A stretch of 5,029 bases of DNA from assembly GCA_030613145.1 (NCBI GenBank), contig JAUWMM010000182.1:1-5029 (forward strand). Reading direction: 5' to 3'. Both the position numbers and the translations under genes were made by a program. Each line of letters opens with the position of its first letter. The stretch's first letter is position 1. The notes under the pieces are model-generated. The model worked only from the letters and a program-made list of their open reading frames with translations. It had not been told where the DNA came from and did no database searches. Shown in pieces: positions 1 to 5,029 of this stretch. The DNA comes from Desulfobacterales bacterium. GTDB taxonomy: Bacteria > Desulfobacterota > Desulfobacteria > Desulfobacterales > C00003060.

Positions 1-598
1 CTCTTGCGCGGCATCGGGCGAGGAGGCCTTGAAACTTGTGCCATCGGAACTACCTAGCCTCATTGTGCTGGACCTTATGCTTCCGGGTATAGATGGACTG
101 GAAGTCACAAGGTGCCTGAAAAATGATTCCAACGCCAAAAGCATCCCCATTGTGATGTTGACAGCCAAAGGCGAGGAAGCAGATATCGTAACAGGCTTGG
201 AACTTGGCGCTGACGATTACATAACCAAGCCTTTCAGCCCTCGGATTTTGGTGGCGAGAGTGAAAGCTGTTCTCCGTAGAAAGGTGAAAAAACCGTCAGA
301 GGACACATCGGCTTTTCAAATTCACAATCTTGTAATCCATCCCGGACGCCACGAGGTGCTCGTCCATGGTAAGCCCGTGCACTTGACTTTCACAGAATTT
401 GCCATCCTCAATTACATGGCTAGGAGACCAGGATGGGTCTTCACCCGTTATCAGATCGTGGATGCTGTTCGAGGGGAAGATTATCCTGTCACAGATCGTT
501 CAGTGGATGTCCAGATCGTTGGACTGCGGAGAAAACTGGGGTCCGCCGGCAAGTACATTGAAACGGTCCGGAGCGTAGGGTATCGATTCAAGGAGTAA
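1..598 (+). CDS. phoB: PhoB-type phosphate regulon response regulator (5' partial)
   Basis: DNA-binding response regulator of the OmpR/PhoB family, expected to be phosphorylated by the adjacent PhoR and to activate Pho promoters. The frame is open from base 2, so the start lies upstream. 198 residues are visible, and about 30 N-terminal residues with the acidic pocket are missing, judging from a usual length near 230. Visible receiver landmarks, numbered from the first full codon, are the phosphoacceptor Asp24 in IVLDLMLPG (codon 71-73), the switch Thr54 in VMLTAKGEE (161-163) and Lys76 in DDYITKPFSP (227-229). The C-terminal half, from about residue 100, is a winged helix with FTEFAIL, the recognition-helix segment DRSVDVQIVGLRRKLG and the closing hairpin TVRSVGYRF. 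The run GADDYITKPFSP matches E. coli PhoB closely from memory, and the neighbours support PhoB over other OmpR-type regulators. A TTG at base 29 lies inside the receiver domain and is not the start. Confidence 0.93.
   Translation, partial: SCAASGEEALKLVPSELPSLIVLDLMLPGIDGLEVTRCLKNDSNAKSIPIVMLTAKGEEADIVTGLELGADDYITKPFSPRILVARVKAVLRRKVKKPSEDTSAFQIHNLVIHPGRHEVLVHGKPVHLTFTEFAILNYMARRPGWVFTRYQIVDAVRGEDYPVTDRSVDVQIVGLRRKLGSAGKYIETVRSVGYRFKE
590..595 (+). promoter_or_regulatory. Shine-Dalgarno of phoR inside the end of phoB
   Basis: AAGGAG spans the last sense codons of phoB, seven bases before the phoR ATG at 603. The phoB stop (596-598) lies between them. This fixes the phoR start and suggests that phoB and phoR are translated together from one message. 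Confidence 0.8.
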
Positions 599-602
599 GG
601 CT

Positions 603-2402
603 ATGCCAAAAAAGAGACGGTTGCTCTGGCAACTCTATCCCTCTTATCTGCTGATTACACTCATATCTCTGTTGGCAGTAACATGGTATGCATCAAAGTC
701 ACTAAGGCATTTCTTTCTTGAACAAACTGCATCCGATCTCGAAGCACGAGCCCACCTTGTTGAGAAACAAATCCTGAAACATCTCAATCCCCTGGATGAA
801 AAGGACGTTGACTTATTGTGCAAGACAATCGGTACGCGAGCTTCAACCCGTATCACCATCATACTCCCCTCCGGTAAGGTCATTGGCGATTCCCAGGAAG
901 ATCCTGCGAGAATGGATAATCATGCGGACCGGCCGGAATTCATGCGAGCCCTGACAGGACCTTCCGGCACGTCCTCAAGGTATAGCCGGACGCTAAAAAA
1001 GAACATGATGTATGTGGGAATACCCATTAAGAAAAATAGTCACACCCTTGCGGTCGTTCGTACCTCTATTCCTGTGAATGCCATAGATGTGGCCCTGAAA
1101 AACATCCAGATCAAGATTGCAGTTGCGGGTCTGATCATAGCCCTATTTGCTGCGGTGCTTAGTTTGATTGTGTCTCGCCGCATCACCCGCCCAATCGAAG
1201 AAATTAAGAAAGGTGCAGAATCTTTTGCCCGCGGTGATTTTGAGTGCAGGTTACCTGTCTCCAATTCAGAAGAGATTGGAGGTCTTTCCGAAGCCATGAA
1301 AAAAATGGCCCTGCAACTCCATGAACGGATCAATACTATCATCCGGCAACGAAACGAAATTGAGGCCGTGCTTTCCAGCATGGTTGAAGGCGTGATTGCA
1401 GTAGACATGGAAGAGCGGGTTATCAGTATGAATCGTGCTGCCGCTCATATGTTCGGATGTAATCCATCCGAGGCCCAAGGTCGGAGCATACAGGAGGTCG
1501 TCAGAAACACAGTCCTGCAACAGTTTGTGACAAACGCATTGTCCAGCCAGGAGCCGGTCGAAAAGGACATTGTTCTGGCTTCTGATGGGGAGCAGTTTCT
1601 TAACGGGCACGGCACAGTTCTCCAGGATGCGGATGGGAAGCAAATCGGCGCTCTCATTGTTTTAAACGATGTCACACGCATCCGGGAACTTGAAAAGATT
1701 CGCCGCGACTTTGTTGCCAATGTTTCCCATGAAATAAAGACCCCAATCACAGCCATTAAGGGGTTTGTGGAGACACTCCGCGATGGCGCAGTGAAAAATA
1801 TTGACGACGCGGAGCGGTTTCTTACAATTATTGAGAAGCACGTGGATCGTCTGGAAGCCATCATCGAAGATCTTCTCACCCTTTCCAGGATAGAGCAGGA
1901 GGCTAAAAGAGAGGAAGTCGTGCTGGCTGAAGGCAGGATTAAGGACGTGATAGAGTCCGCGATCCAGGTTTGCGAGGTTAGCGCCGTGGCCAAGAAAATA
2001 GGGATTGAGCTGTCTTGTCCTGACGACATGGTCACAAAAATGGATGCACCGCTCCTTGAACAGGCTTTCACGAATCTGCTTGGTAACGCAATCAAGTATA
2101 GCGACGAGGGAGGTGTCGTCCGGGTAGCAGCCACCCAAACGGACAATGAAATCATTATCACCGTCCGTGACCAGGGCTGTGGCATAGAGAAAAAACATTT
2201 GCCCCGTCTCTTTGAGCGGTTTTACCGGGTCGATAAGGCAAGAAGCAGGCAACTGGGCGGCACAGGACTTGGCCTCGCCATCGTAAAACACATCACCCAG
2301 GCGCATGGAGGCAATGTGGCTGTTGAAAGCCAGCCCGGCAAAGGAAGCACGTTTAGCGTGCACCTGCCGAGGACTCCGTGCAGTGATCACGCCCTTACCT
2401 AG
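603..2402 (+). CDS. phoR: PhoR phosphate sensor histidine kinase with periplasmic and PAS domains
   Basis: Membrane sensor kinase, 599 residues, partner of PhoB. Domains in order: transmembrane helix 1 (about 12-30); a periplasmic sensor of about 130 residues (about 38-168) with the pattern RITIILPSGKVIGDS and NHADRPEF seen in PhoR/WalK-type PAS-like (sCache) domains; helix 2 (about 171-190); HAMP (about 191-245); cytoplasmic PAS (about 250-360); and the dimerisation/phosphotransfer domain with H-box FVANVSHEIKTPITAIKGF. The phosphorylated residue is His376 (codon 1728-1730), followed by Glu377 and Thr380 of the ExxT phosphatase motif. The ATPase domain has the N box (Asn491, Asn495), G1 box DQGCGI (523-528), F box FERFYR (537-542) and G2 box GGTGLGL (552-558). 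All catalytic motifs are intact. E. coli PhoR lacks a large periplasmic domain, so this one has an extra-cytoplasmic sensor more like Gram-positive PhoR. What that domain senses cannot be read from sequence. The start is supported by AAGGAG seven bases upstream. Confidence 0.93.
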   Translation: MPKKRRLLWQLYPSYLLITLISLLAVTWYASKSLRHFFLEQTASDLEARAHLVEKQILKHLNPLDEKDVDLLCKTIGTRASTRITIILPSGKVIGDSQEDPARMDNHADRPEFMRALTGPSGTSSRYSRTLKKNMMYVGIPIKKNSHTLAVVRTSIPVNAIDVALKNIQIKIAVAGLIIALFAAVLSLIVSRRITRPIEEIKKGAESFARGDFECRLPVSNSEEIGGLSEAMKKMALQLHERINTIIRQRNEIEAVLSSMVEGVIAVDMEERVISMNRAAAHMFGCNPSEAQGRSIQEVVRNTVLQQFVTNALSSQEPVEKDIVLASDGEQFLNGHGTVLQDADGKQIGALIVLNDVTRIRELEKIRRDFVANVSHEIKTPITAIKGFVETLRDGAVKNIDDAERFLTIIEKHVDRLEAIIEDLLTLSRIEQEAKREEVVLAEGRIKDVIESAIQVCEVSAVAKKIGIELSCPDDMVTKMDAPLLEQAFTNLLGNAIKYSDEGGVVRVAATQTDNEIIITVRDQGCGIEKKHLPRLFERFYRVDKARSRQLGGTGLGLAIVKHITQAHGGNVAVESQPGKGSTFSVHLPRTPCSDHALT

Positions 2403-2417
2403 TGATTTCATCTAATC

Positions 2418-2450
2418 TTAATTCTTCTCTAATCACAACCTAACAATCTC
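2418..2450 (+). promoter_or_regulatory. Putative upstream Pho box, three 11-base direct repeats
   Basis: Three consecutive 11-base units begin at 2418, 2429 and 2440: TTAATTCTTCT, CTAATCACAAC and CTAACAATCTC. The first five to seven bases of each unit are alike (YTAAY...) and the rest is AT-biased. That is the layout of PhoB/PhoP sites: in E. coli a 7-base core repeats every 11 bases, and Bacillus and cyanobacterial boxes use TTAACA or YTTAAYYT with the same period. A -10-like TAAGAT (2455-2460) begins eight bases after CTAACAA. The first unit is the weakest. The repeats are seen directly; PhoB binding is inferred. Confidence 0.5.
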
Positions 2451-2609
2451 GGTTTAAGATTTTCTATATTTGCTTCATTATTCTGTCCTAGTTGTTTTCC
2501 ATACAGATATTCCCTGCCGTGGAGACAAGGAGGGAAGGACTTTAGTCATTATCCGGCTAAGGCCGTGTTTGGTTTAATGGAAAGCATTCTTAGGAAGATA
2601 TCTTATAAC

Positions 2610-2631
2610 AAAGGAGGTTATTATGAAATGA
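2610..2631 (+). other. Two-codon mini-ORF (ATG AAA TGA) with a perfect ribosome-binding site
   Basis: AAAGGAGGT (2610-2618), fully complementary to the 3' end of 16S rRNA, sits five bases before ATG at 2623. The frame is Met-Lys-stop (stop 2629-2631). A second ATG at 2628 overlaps that stop and opens a six-residue frame, MTLTKA (2628-2648). If a message starts upstream of it, ribosomes should load here, about 90 bases before pstS. It could be a leader mini-gene, or the relic of a duplicated pstS start, because GATATCTTA, GGAGG and ATGAAAT occur in the same order before pstS. The sequence is clear; that it has a function is a guess. Confidence 0.35.
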
Positions 2632-2633
2632 CG

Positions 2634-2677
2634 CTAACTAAAGCCTAATACTATTCTAGCAATAATCTAACAATTCC
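2634..2677 (+). promoter_or_regulatory. Putative main Pho box of pstS, four 11-base direct repeats
   Basis: Four consecutive 11-base units begin at 2634, 2645, 2656 and 2667: CTAACTAAAGC, CTAATACTATT, CTAGCAATAAT and CTAACAATTCC. CTA is invariant in all four and CTAA occurs in three, with an exact 11-base (one helical turn) period. Four half-sites would seat two PhoB dimers head to tail. There is no recognisable sigma-70 -35 box. A -10-like TATCTT (2682-2687) begins eight bases after the last CTAACAA, and TACTAT (2687-2692) is an alternative, so the activator would stand in for the -35. The position just upstream of pstS and downstream of phoBR supports a PhoB operator. Binding is inferred. 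Confidence 0.7.
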
Positions 2678-2681
2678 GAGA

Positions 2682-2687
2682 TATCTT
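2682..2687 (+). promoter_or_regulatory. Candidate -10 of the proximal pstS promoter
   Basis: TATCTT lies eight bases after the last CTAACAA core. In the E. coli pstS promoter the -10 follows the last Pho half-site core by about ten bases. Transcription from here would begin near 2694 and leave a leader of only about 18 bases, just enough for the Shine-Dalgarno. TACTAT at 2687-2692 is the competing choice but would leave an even shorter leader. Confidence 0.35.
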
Positions 2688-2698
2688 ACTATAAAAAA

Positions 2699-2704
2699 GG
2701 GAGG
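2699..2704 (+). promoter_or_regulatory. Shine-Dalgarno of pstS
   Basis: GGGAGG lies seven bases before the pstS ATG at 2712, flanked on both sides by runs of A that should keep it unstructured. It is a strong site, in keeping with a binding protein needed in excess over the permease. Confidence 0.8.
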
Positions 2705-2711
2705 AAAAAAT

Positions 2712-3530
2712 ATGAAATTAAAAACTTGTTGGATACTTTCACTCGCCGCGGCATTGTGTCTAACGGCAAATATGGTCTTGGCAGGAACTCTTGTAATCAA
2801 AGGTTCCACCACGGTGCTCCCCATTGCACAAAAAGTAGCGGAAATTTATATGAAACAACACCCGGACGTAAAGATCTCCATTTCGGGCGGCGGCTCCGGC
2901 AACGGGATCAAGGCTCTCATTGACGGAAGCACGGATATCGCGGACAGCTCTCGATTTATCAAACCCAAGGAAGTAAAACTGGCCGTGGAAAACGGGGAAT
3001 ATCCGGTGCCCTTTGCTGTGGCCTATGACTGCATTGTACCGGTGGTGCATCCCAGCAATTCAGTGATGAATTTCACCCTGGCGCAGCTTAAAGCCATTTA
3101 CAAAGGCGAAGTCAAGAACTGGAAAGAAATGGGCGGGCCTGATAGACCGATTGTGGTCATTTCCCGAGATACCTCTTCCGGGACCTACGAGGTCTGGTCT
3201 AAGAAAGTGATGAACAAGGAAAGGGTTTTTCCAGGAGCGCTTCTTCAGGCATCCAACGGAGCCATTGTGCAGGCCGTTTCAAAAAACAAAAACGCCATCG
3301 GTTACATCGGCTTTGGATATATGGATAAGAGCGTCAAGGCTTTAATGGTAGATGAGGTCGTGGGATCTGAGGAAACAACCCTGAACGGGACATACCCTAT
3401 CAGCAGACCCCTCTACATGTTCACGAGGGGCTGGCCAAAGGGAGATACACTCAAATTTATCAACTTTGTTGTGCACCCGCAAAAAGGTCAAAAATACGTG
3501 AGCGAGGCAGGGTATGTGCCATTGTATTAG
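2712..3530 (+). CDS. pstS: PstS periplasmic phosphate-binding protein
   Basis: Solute-binding protein of the high-affinity phosphate ABC transporter. It binds phosphate in the periplasm and delivers it to PstCA. It has 272 residues, shorter than E. coli PstS (about 346) but normal for the compact PstS type. A Sec signal peptide is clear: MKLK, a hydrophobic core at about 6-19, and likely cleavage after VLA at residue 24. The cysteines at 6 and 16 are not in a lipobox, so a soluble protein is expected. Phosphate-contact loops are recognisable: GSTTVLP (31-37), SGGGSGNGI (58-66), DIADSSR (75-81) and SRDTSSGTYE (151-160), the last matching the arginine and SGT loop of the family. The C terminus AGYVPLY is typical of this group. 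The ATG is set by the strong GGGAGG site and the signal peptide. It is the first gene after the putative Pho boxes. Confidence 0.94.
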   Translation: MKLKTCWILSLAAALCLTANMVLAGTLVIKGSTTVLPIAQKVAEIYMKQHPDVKISISGGGSGNGIKALIDGSTDIADSSRFIKPKEVKLAVENGEYPVPFAVAYDCIVPVVHPSNSVMNFTLAQLKAIYKGEVKNWKEMGGPDRPIVVISRDTSSGTYEVWSKKVMNKERVFPGALLQASNGAIVQAVSKNKNAIGYIGFGYMDKSVKALMVDEVVGSEETTLNGTYPISRPLYMFTRGWPKGDTLKFINFVVHPQKGQKYVSEAGYVPLY

Positions 3531-3554
3531 GTGGCGATTATTGTAACTGTCCAC

Positions 3555-3590
3555 GGAGTGTTGGAGTAATGGAGTATTGGAGTGATGGAA
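3555..3590 (+). repeat. 8-base tandem repeat, about 4.5 copies
   Basis: Units start at 3555, 3563, 3571, 3579 and 3587: GGAGTGTT, GGAGTAAT, GGAGTATT, GGAGTGAT and a partial GGAA. GGAGT is constant in the first four, and only bases 6-7 vary. An 8-base period with stops in the frames read here argues against coding. Some units resemble Shine-Dalgarno sequences but are too far from pstC to serve it. Confidence 0.85.
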
Positions 3591-3617
3591 TAAGTAGAAT
3601 ACGCTACGAGTTGTCGA

Positions 3618-3645
3618 AGCTCAAAGCTCAAAGCTGAAAGCAGAA
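3618..3645 (+). repeat. 7-base tandem repeat, four copies
   Basis: Units start at 3618, 3625, 3632 and 3639: AGCTCAA, AGCTCAA, AGCTGAA and AGCAGAA. The array ends seven bases before the pstC start, so it forms nearly all of the untranslated stretch in front of pstC. It is unrelated in unit and length to the 8-base array 27 bases upstream. Confidence 0.85.
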
Positions 3646-3651
3646 AAGAGC

Positions 3652-4572
3652 ATGGTAAATAGTCGGCAAACCGGGAAAAGTCGTCAAAGAAGGGACCGGG
3701 CAATCCAATTCTTTTTCTTCTGTGTCGCACTCGCTTCCATAACAACCCTTGCCATCATTGTCGTCTTCCTGTTTATGGAAGGCCTTCCCATTTTCAGCAA
3801 GGTTTCTGTTCACGATTTTCTGTTCGGACGCTATTGGTATCCCACTGACGAGCCTCCGGACTTTGGCATCTTTCCGTTGATCGTGGCATCCATAGCAGTT
3901 ACTGTCGTGTCCGCTGTCATTTCCATTCCCCTGGGGGTGTTGACAGCCCTATATCTTGCAGAGTCTGCCTCTGCTCGCCTGCGGGAATGGGTTAAACCGA
4001 TTGTAGAGCTTCTGGCAGCCCTCCCTTCTGTGGTAATTGGCTTCTTTGGCATGGTGATTGTGGCTCCATTCCTTCAAGAGATTCTTGATATCCCGACGGG
4101 TTTGAATCTTTTCAATGCTGCACTGATGCTGGCTTTTATGTCCATTCCGACCATTTGCAGCATCTCTGAGGACGCTATTTTCAGCGTACCCATAGAACTC
4201 AAAGAGGCTTCCTTGGCCTTAGGGGCTACACACTGGGAGACCATTGCCCGTGTAATCCTTCCAGCATCGATTTCCGGTATCTGCACCGCCATCATTCTGG
4301 GTATGTCCAGGGCGATCGGTGAGACCATGGTGGTGCTCATGGTTGCCGGTGGTGCGGCTATGATGCCCACTTCCATATTTAATCCCGTAAGGCCCATGCC
4401 AGCCAGCATCGCGGCAGAAATGGGCGAGGCCCCTTTCCGTGGGGATCACTATTATGCCCTGTTCGCAACGGCCATCGTATTATTTGCCTTCACCCTGCTT
4501 TTAACCTGGTGGCAGATCACATCTCCACCAAATACAGGCAGGTTGGGGCCGCAACCCTGTGAGGGAGATTAA
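3652..4572 (+). CDS. pstC: PstC phosphate ABC transporter permease
   Basis: Inner-membrane permease subunit, 306 residues, that pairs with PstA and is driven by the PstB ATPase. About six membrane helices are visible: about 18-42, 72-100, 117-141, 152-172, 205-232 and 268-288. The family signature ALPSVVIGFFG is at 123-133. The cytoplasmic EAA loop that docks on the ATPase is intact: EASLALGATHWETIARVILP (185-204). The conserved segment SRAIGETMVVLMVAGG is at 219-234. The N terminus is basic (RQTGKSRQRRDR) before helix 1, as usual. The ATG at 3652 is the only sensible start before helix 1, but its ribosome-binding site is poor: AGAAAAGAG ends right at the start, with no well-spaced GGAG. That would favour less PstC than PstS. 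The 3' end overlaps the probable start of pstA. Confidence 0.93.
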   Translation: MVNSRQTGKSRQRRDRAIQFFFFCVALASITTLAIIVVFLFMEGLPIFSKVSVHDFLFGRYWYPTDEPPDFGIFPLIVASIAVTVVSAVISIPLGVLTALYLAESASARLREWVKPIVELLAALPSVVIGFFGMVIVAPFLQEILDIPTGLNLFNAALMLAFMSIPTICSISEDAIFSVPIELKEASLALGATHWETIARVILPASISGICTAIILGMSRAIGETMVVLMVAGGAAMMPTSIFNPVRPMPASIAAEMGEAPFRGDHYYALFATAIVLFAFTLLLTWWQITSPPNTGRLGPQPCEGD

Positions 4573-5029
4573 GAAGGACAAATCAAGGGGTCTGCTGGGT
4601 CGTCGTAAACTGTTTCAGGCCATTATGTTTGGGCTTTTCAGGCTTTCGGCTGCCATCAATGGAATAGCGCTGCTGATCATTGTCTATTTTCTTGTGGCAA
4701 GAGGGTGGCGGGCCATCAACTGGACATTTCTAACACAACCGCCCATGGAGTCCATGACCAAAGGGGGAATCTTGCCCTGCATCGTCGGGACCCTCTGTCT
4801 CAGCCTGGGCGCCATTCTGGTGGCTCTTCCCGTGGGAGTGGCCTCTGCGATCTATCTTCATGAGTATGCCCGTCCCGGCCGCGTACTCCGCATGATTCGT
4901 CTCGGGATTAATAACCTTGCAGGGGTCCCTTCCGTGGTCTTTGGTCTCTTTGGCTTGGCCTTCTTTGTGGTCTGGTTAGATTTCGGAGTCAGCATCCTTT
5001 CCGGCGCTCTGACCCTTGGTGCAATGACC
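4559..5029 (+). CDS. pstA: PstA phosphate ABC transporter permease (3' partial)
   Basis: Second permease of the Pst transporter; 157 codons are visible before the window ends. The frame gives a basic N terminus (REIKKDKSRGLLGRRKLFQ), helix 1 at about 28-47, the segment TKGGILPCIVGTLCLSLGAILVALPVGVASAIYLHEYA (about 67-104, helix 2) and the family signature LAGVPSVVFGLFGLAFFV (about 119-136, helix 3). The EAA loop and last helices lie beyond the window. I chose GTG at 4559, which overlaps pstC by 14 bases, because it restores the usual basic leader with RRK. The first ATG in frame (4625) would leave only a few residues before helix 1 and has no Shine-Dalgarno. The site in front of GTG is itself weak (GGTTGGGG about ten bases upstream), so translation is probably coupled to pstC. 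Product sure; start moderately sure. Confidence 0.88.
   Translation, partial: MREIKKDKSRGLLGRRKLFQAIMFGLFRLSAAINGIALLIIVYFLVARGWRAINWTFLTQPPMESMTKGGILPCIVGTLCLSLGAILVALPVGVASAIYLHEYARPGRVLRMIRLGINNLAGVPSVVFGLFGLAFFVVWLDFGVSILSGALTLGAMT

Larger units (their letters stand above)
2403..2711 (+). promoter_or_regulatory. phoR-pstS intergenic regulatory region
   Basis: This 309-base gap contains no convincing protein gene. It holds two clusters of 11-base direct repeats read as PhoB sites (2418-2450 and 2634-2677), a two-codon reading frame with a perfect ribosome-binding site (2610-2631), and the pstS ribosome-binding site (2699-2704). Between 2461 and 2570 it is AT-rich to mixed. The only structures I see there are weak: a six-base stem TTCCCT/AGGGAA (2510-2515 with 2531-2536) and a four-base stem CGGC/GCCG (2554-2557 with 2562-2565). 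Neither is a convincing terminator, so read-through from phoR into pstS is possible. Confidence 0.75.
3531..3651 (+). other. pstS-pstC gap made largely of tandem microrepeats
   Basis: Of these 121 bases, about half belong to two separate tandem repeats, with units of 8 and 7 bases. I see no strong hairpin followed by a T run; the only pairing noted is GTGG (3531-3534) with CCAC (3551-3554) across a 16-base loop. pstC is therefore probably expressed by read-through from pstS. No Pho-box-like repeat is present here. Confidence 0.6.

Noticed and set aside
1445..2411. Long antisense open frames (about 246 and 249 codons) opposite phoR
   Set aside because: They lie wholly opposite a gene with intact domain motifs, their translations show no recognisable domain, and they have no supporting start context. 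They look like by-products of codon use in phoR.
2473..2490. CTTCATT followed by CTGTCCT, resembling two E. coli Pho half-sites
   Set aside because: The two cores are 10 rather than 11 bases apart, have mismatches, and do not share the CTAA core of the two better clusters in the same gap.
2527..2540. Shine-Dalgarno-like AAGGAGGG with a possible hidden gene start
   Set aside because: No ATG, GTG or TTG at proper spacing opens a frame of useful length before the next stop.
2510..2575. Possible phoR terminator hairpins (TTCCCT/AGGGAA and CGGC/GCCG, the latter followed by T-rich sequence)
   Set aside because: The stems are only six and four pairs, one with a 15-base loop, and the T-rich stretch is broken by G. 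Too weak to call.
2726..2923. 65-codon frame inside pstS in another reading frame
   Set aside because: It overlaps the signal peptide and phosphate-binding loops of pstS and shows no protein-like features of its own.
3531..3554. Possible hairpin GTGG/CCAC right after pstS
   Set aside because: Four pairs across a 16-base loop, with no T run. Not a terminator.
3527..3813. Antisense frames covering the pstS-pstC gap and the start of pstC
   Set aside because: They translate the tandem repeats and the complement of pstC; no ribosome-binding site or domain is visible.

Overview
The window holds a phosphate-starvation (Pho) locus in the order phoB-phoR-pstS-pstC-pstA, all on the + strand and cut at both ends. 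The 5' part of phoB and the 3' part of pstA lie outside, and pstB and phoU would be expected further downstream. Base composition is near 50% GC by eye, with AT-rich intergenic DNA. PhoR is a long PAS-type kinase with a periplasmic sensor, PstS is short, and PstS ends in -GYVPLY. Together with the gene order, these traits suggest a deltaproteobacterium (Desulfobacterota) or a similar Gram-negative anaerobe. That placement is an inference from sequence style, not from a marker gene.

Layout: bases 1-598 encode the PhoB response regulator, lacking about 30 N-terminal residues. Bases 603-2402 encode the PhoR sensor kinase, four bases downstream, with its Shine-Dalgarno inside the end of phoB. Bases 2403-2711 are a 309-base regulatory gap. 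Bases 2712-3530 encode PstS, the periplasmic phosphate-binding protein. Bases 3531-3651 are a short gap filled by two unrelated tandem microrepeats. Bases 3652-4572 encode the permease subunit PstC. From 4559 to the window end runs PstA, the partner permease, most likely starting at a GTG that overlaps the end of pstC.

How it works together: PhoR should phosphorylate PhoB when phosphate is scarce, and PhoB-P should switch on the pstS promoter so that the high-affinity ABC transporter is made. The most informative non-coding feature is in the phoR-pstS gap. Four consecutive 11-base units starting with CTAA or CTAG lie just before pstS, and a weaker set of three lies just after phoR. Both sets end in CTAACAAT and both have a -10-like hexamer eight bases after CTAACAA. 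This looks like two tandem PhoB-dependent promoters using a CTAAYMA-type Pho box. Between them lies a perfect ribosome-binding site in front of the two-codon frame ATG AAA TGA, in a stretch resembling the real pstS leader.

The proteins are ordinary members of their families. No mobile element, CRISPR array or RNA gene was seen. The points worth a second look are all in the two intergenic regions.
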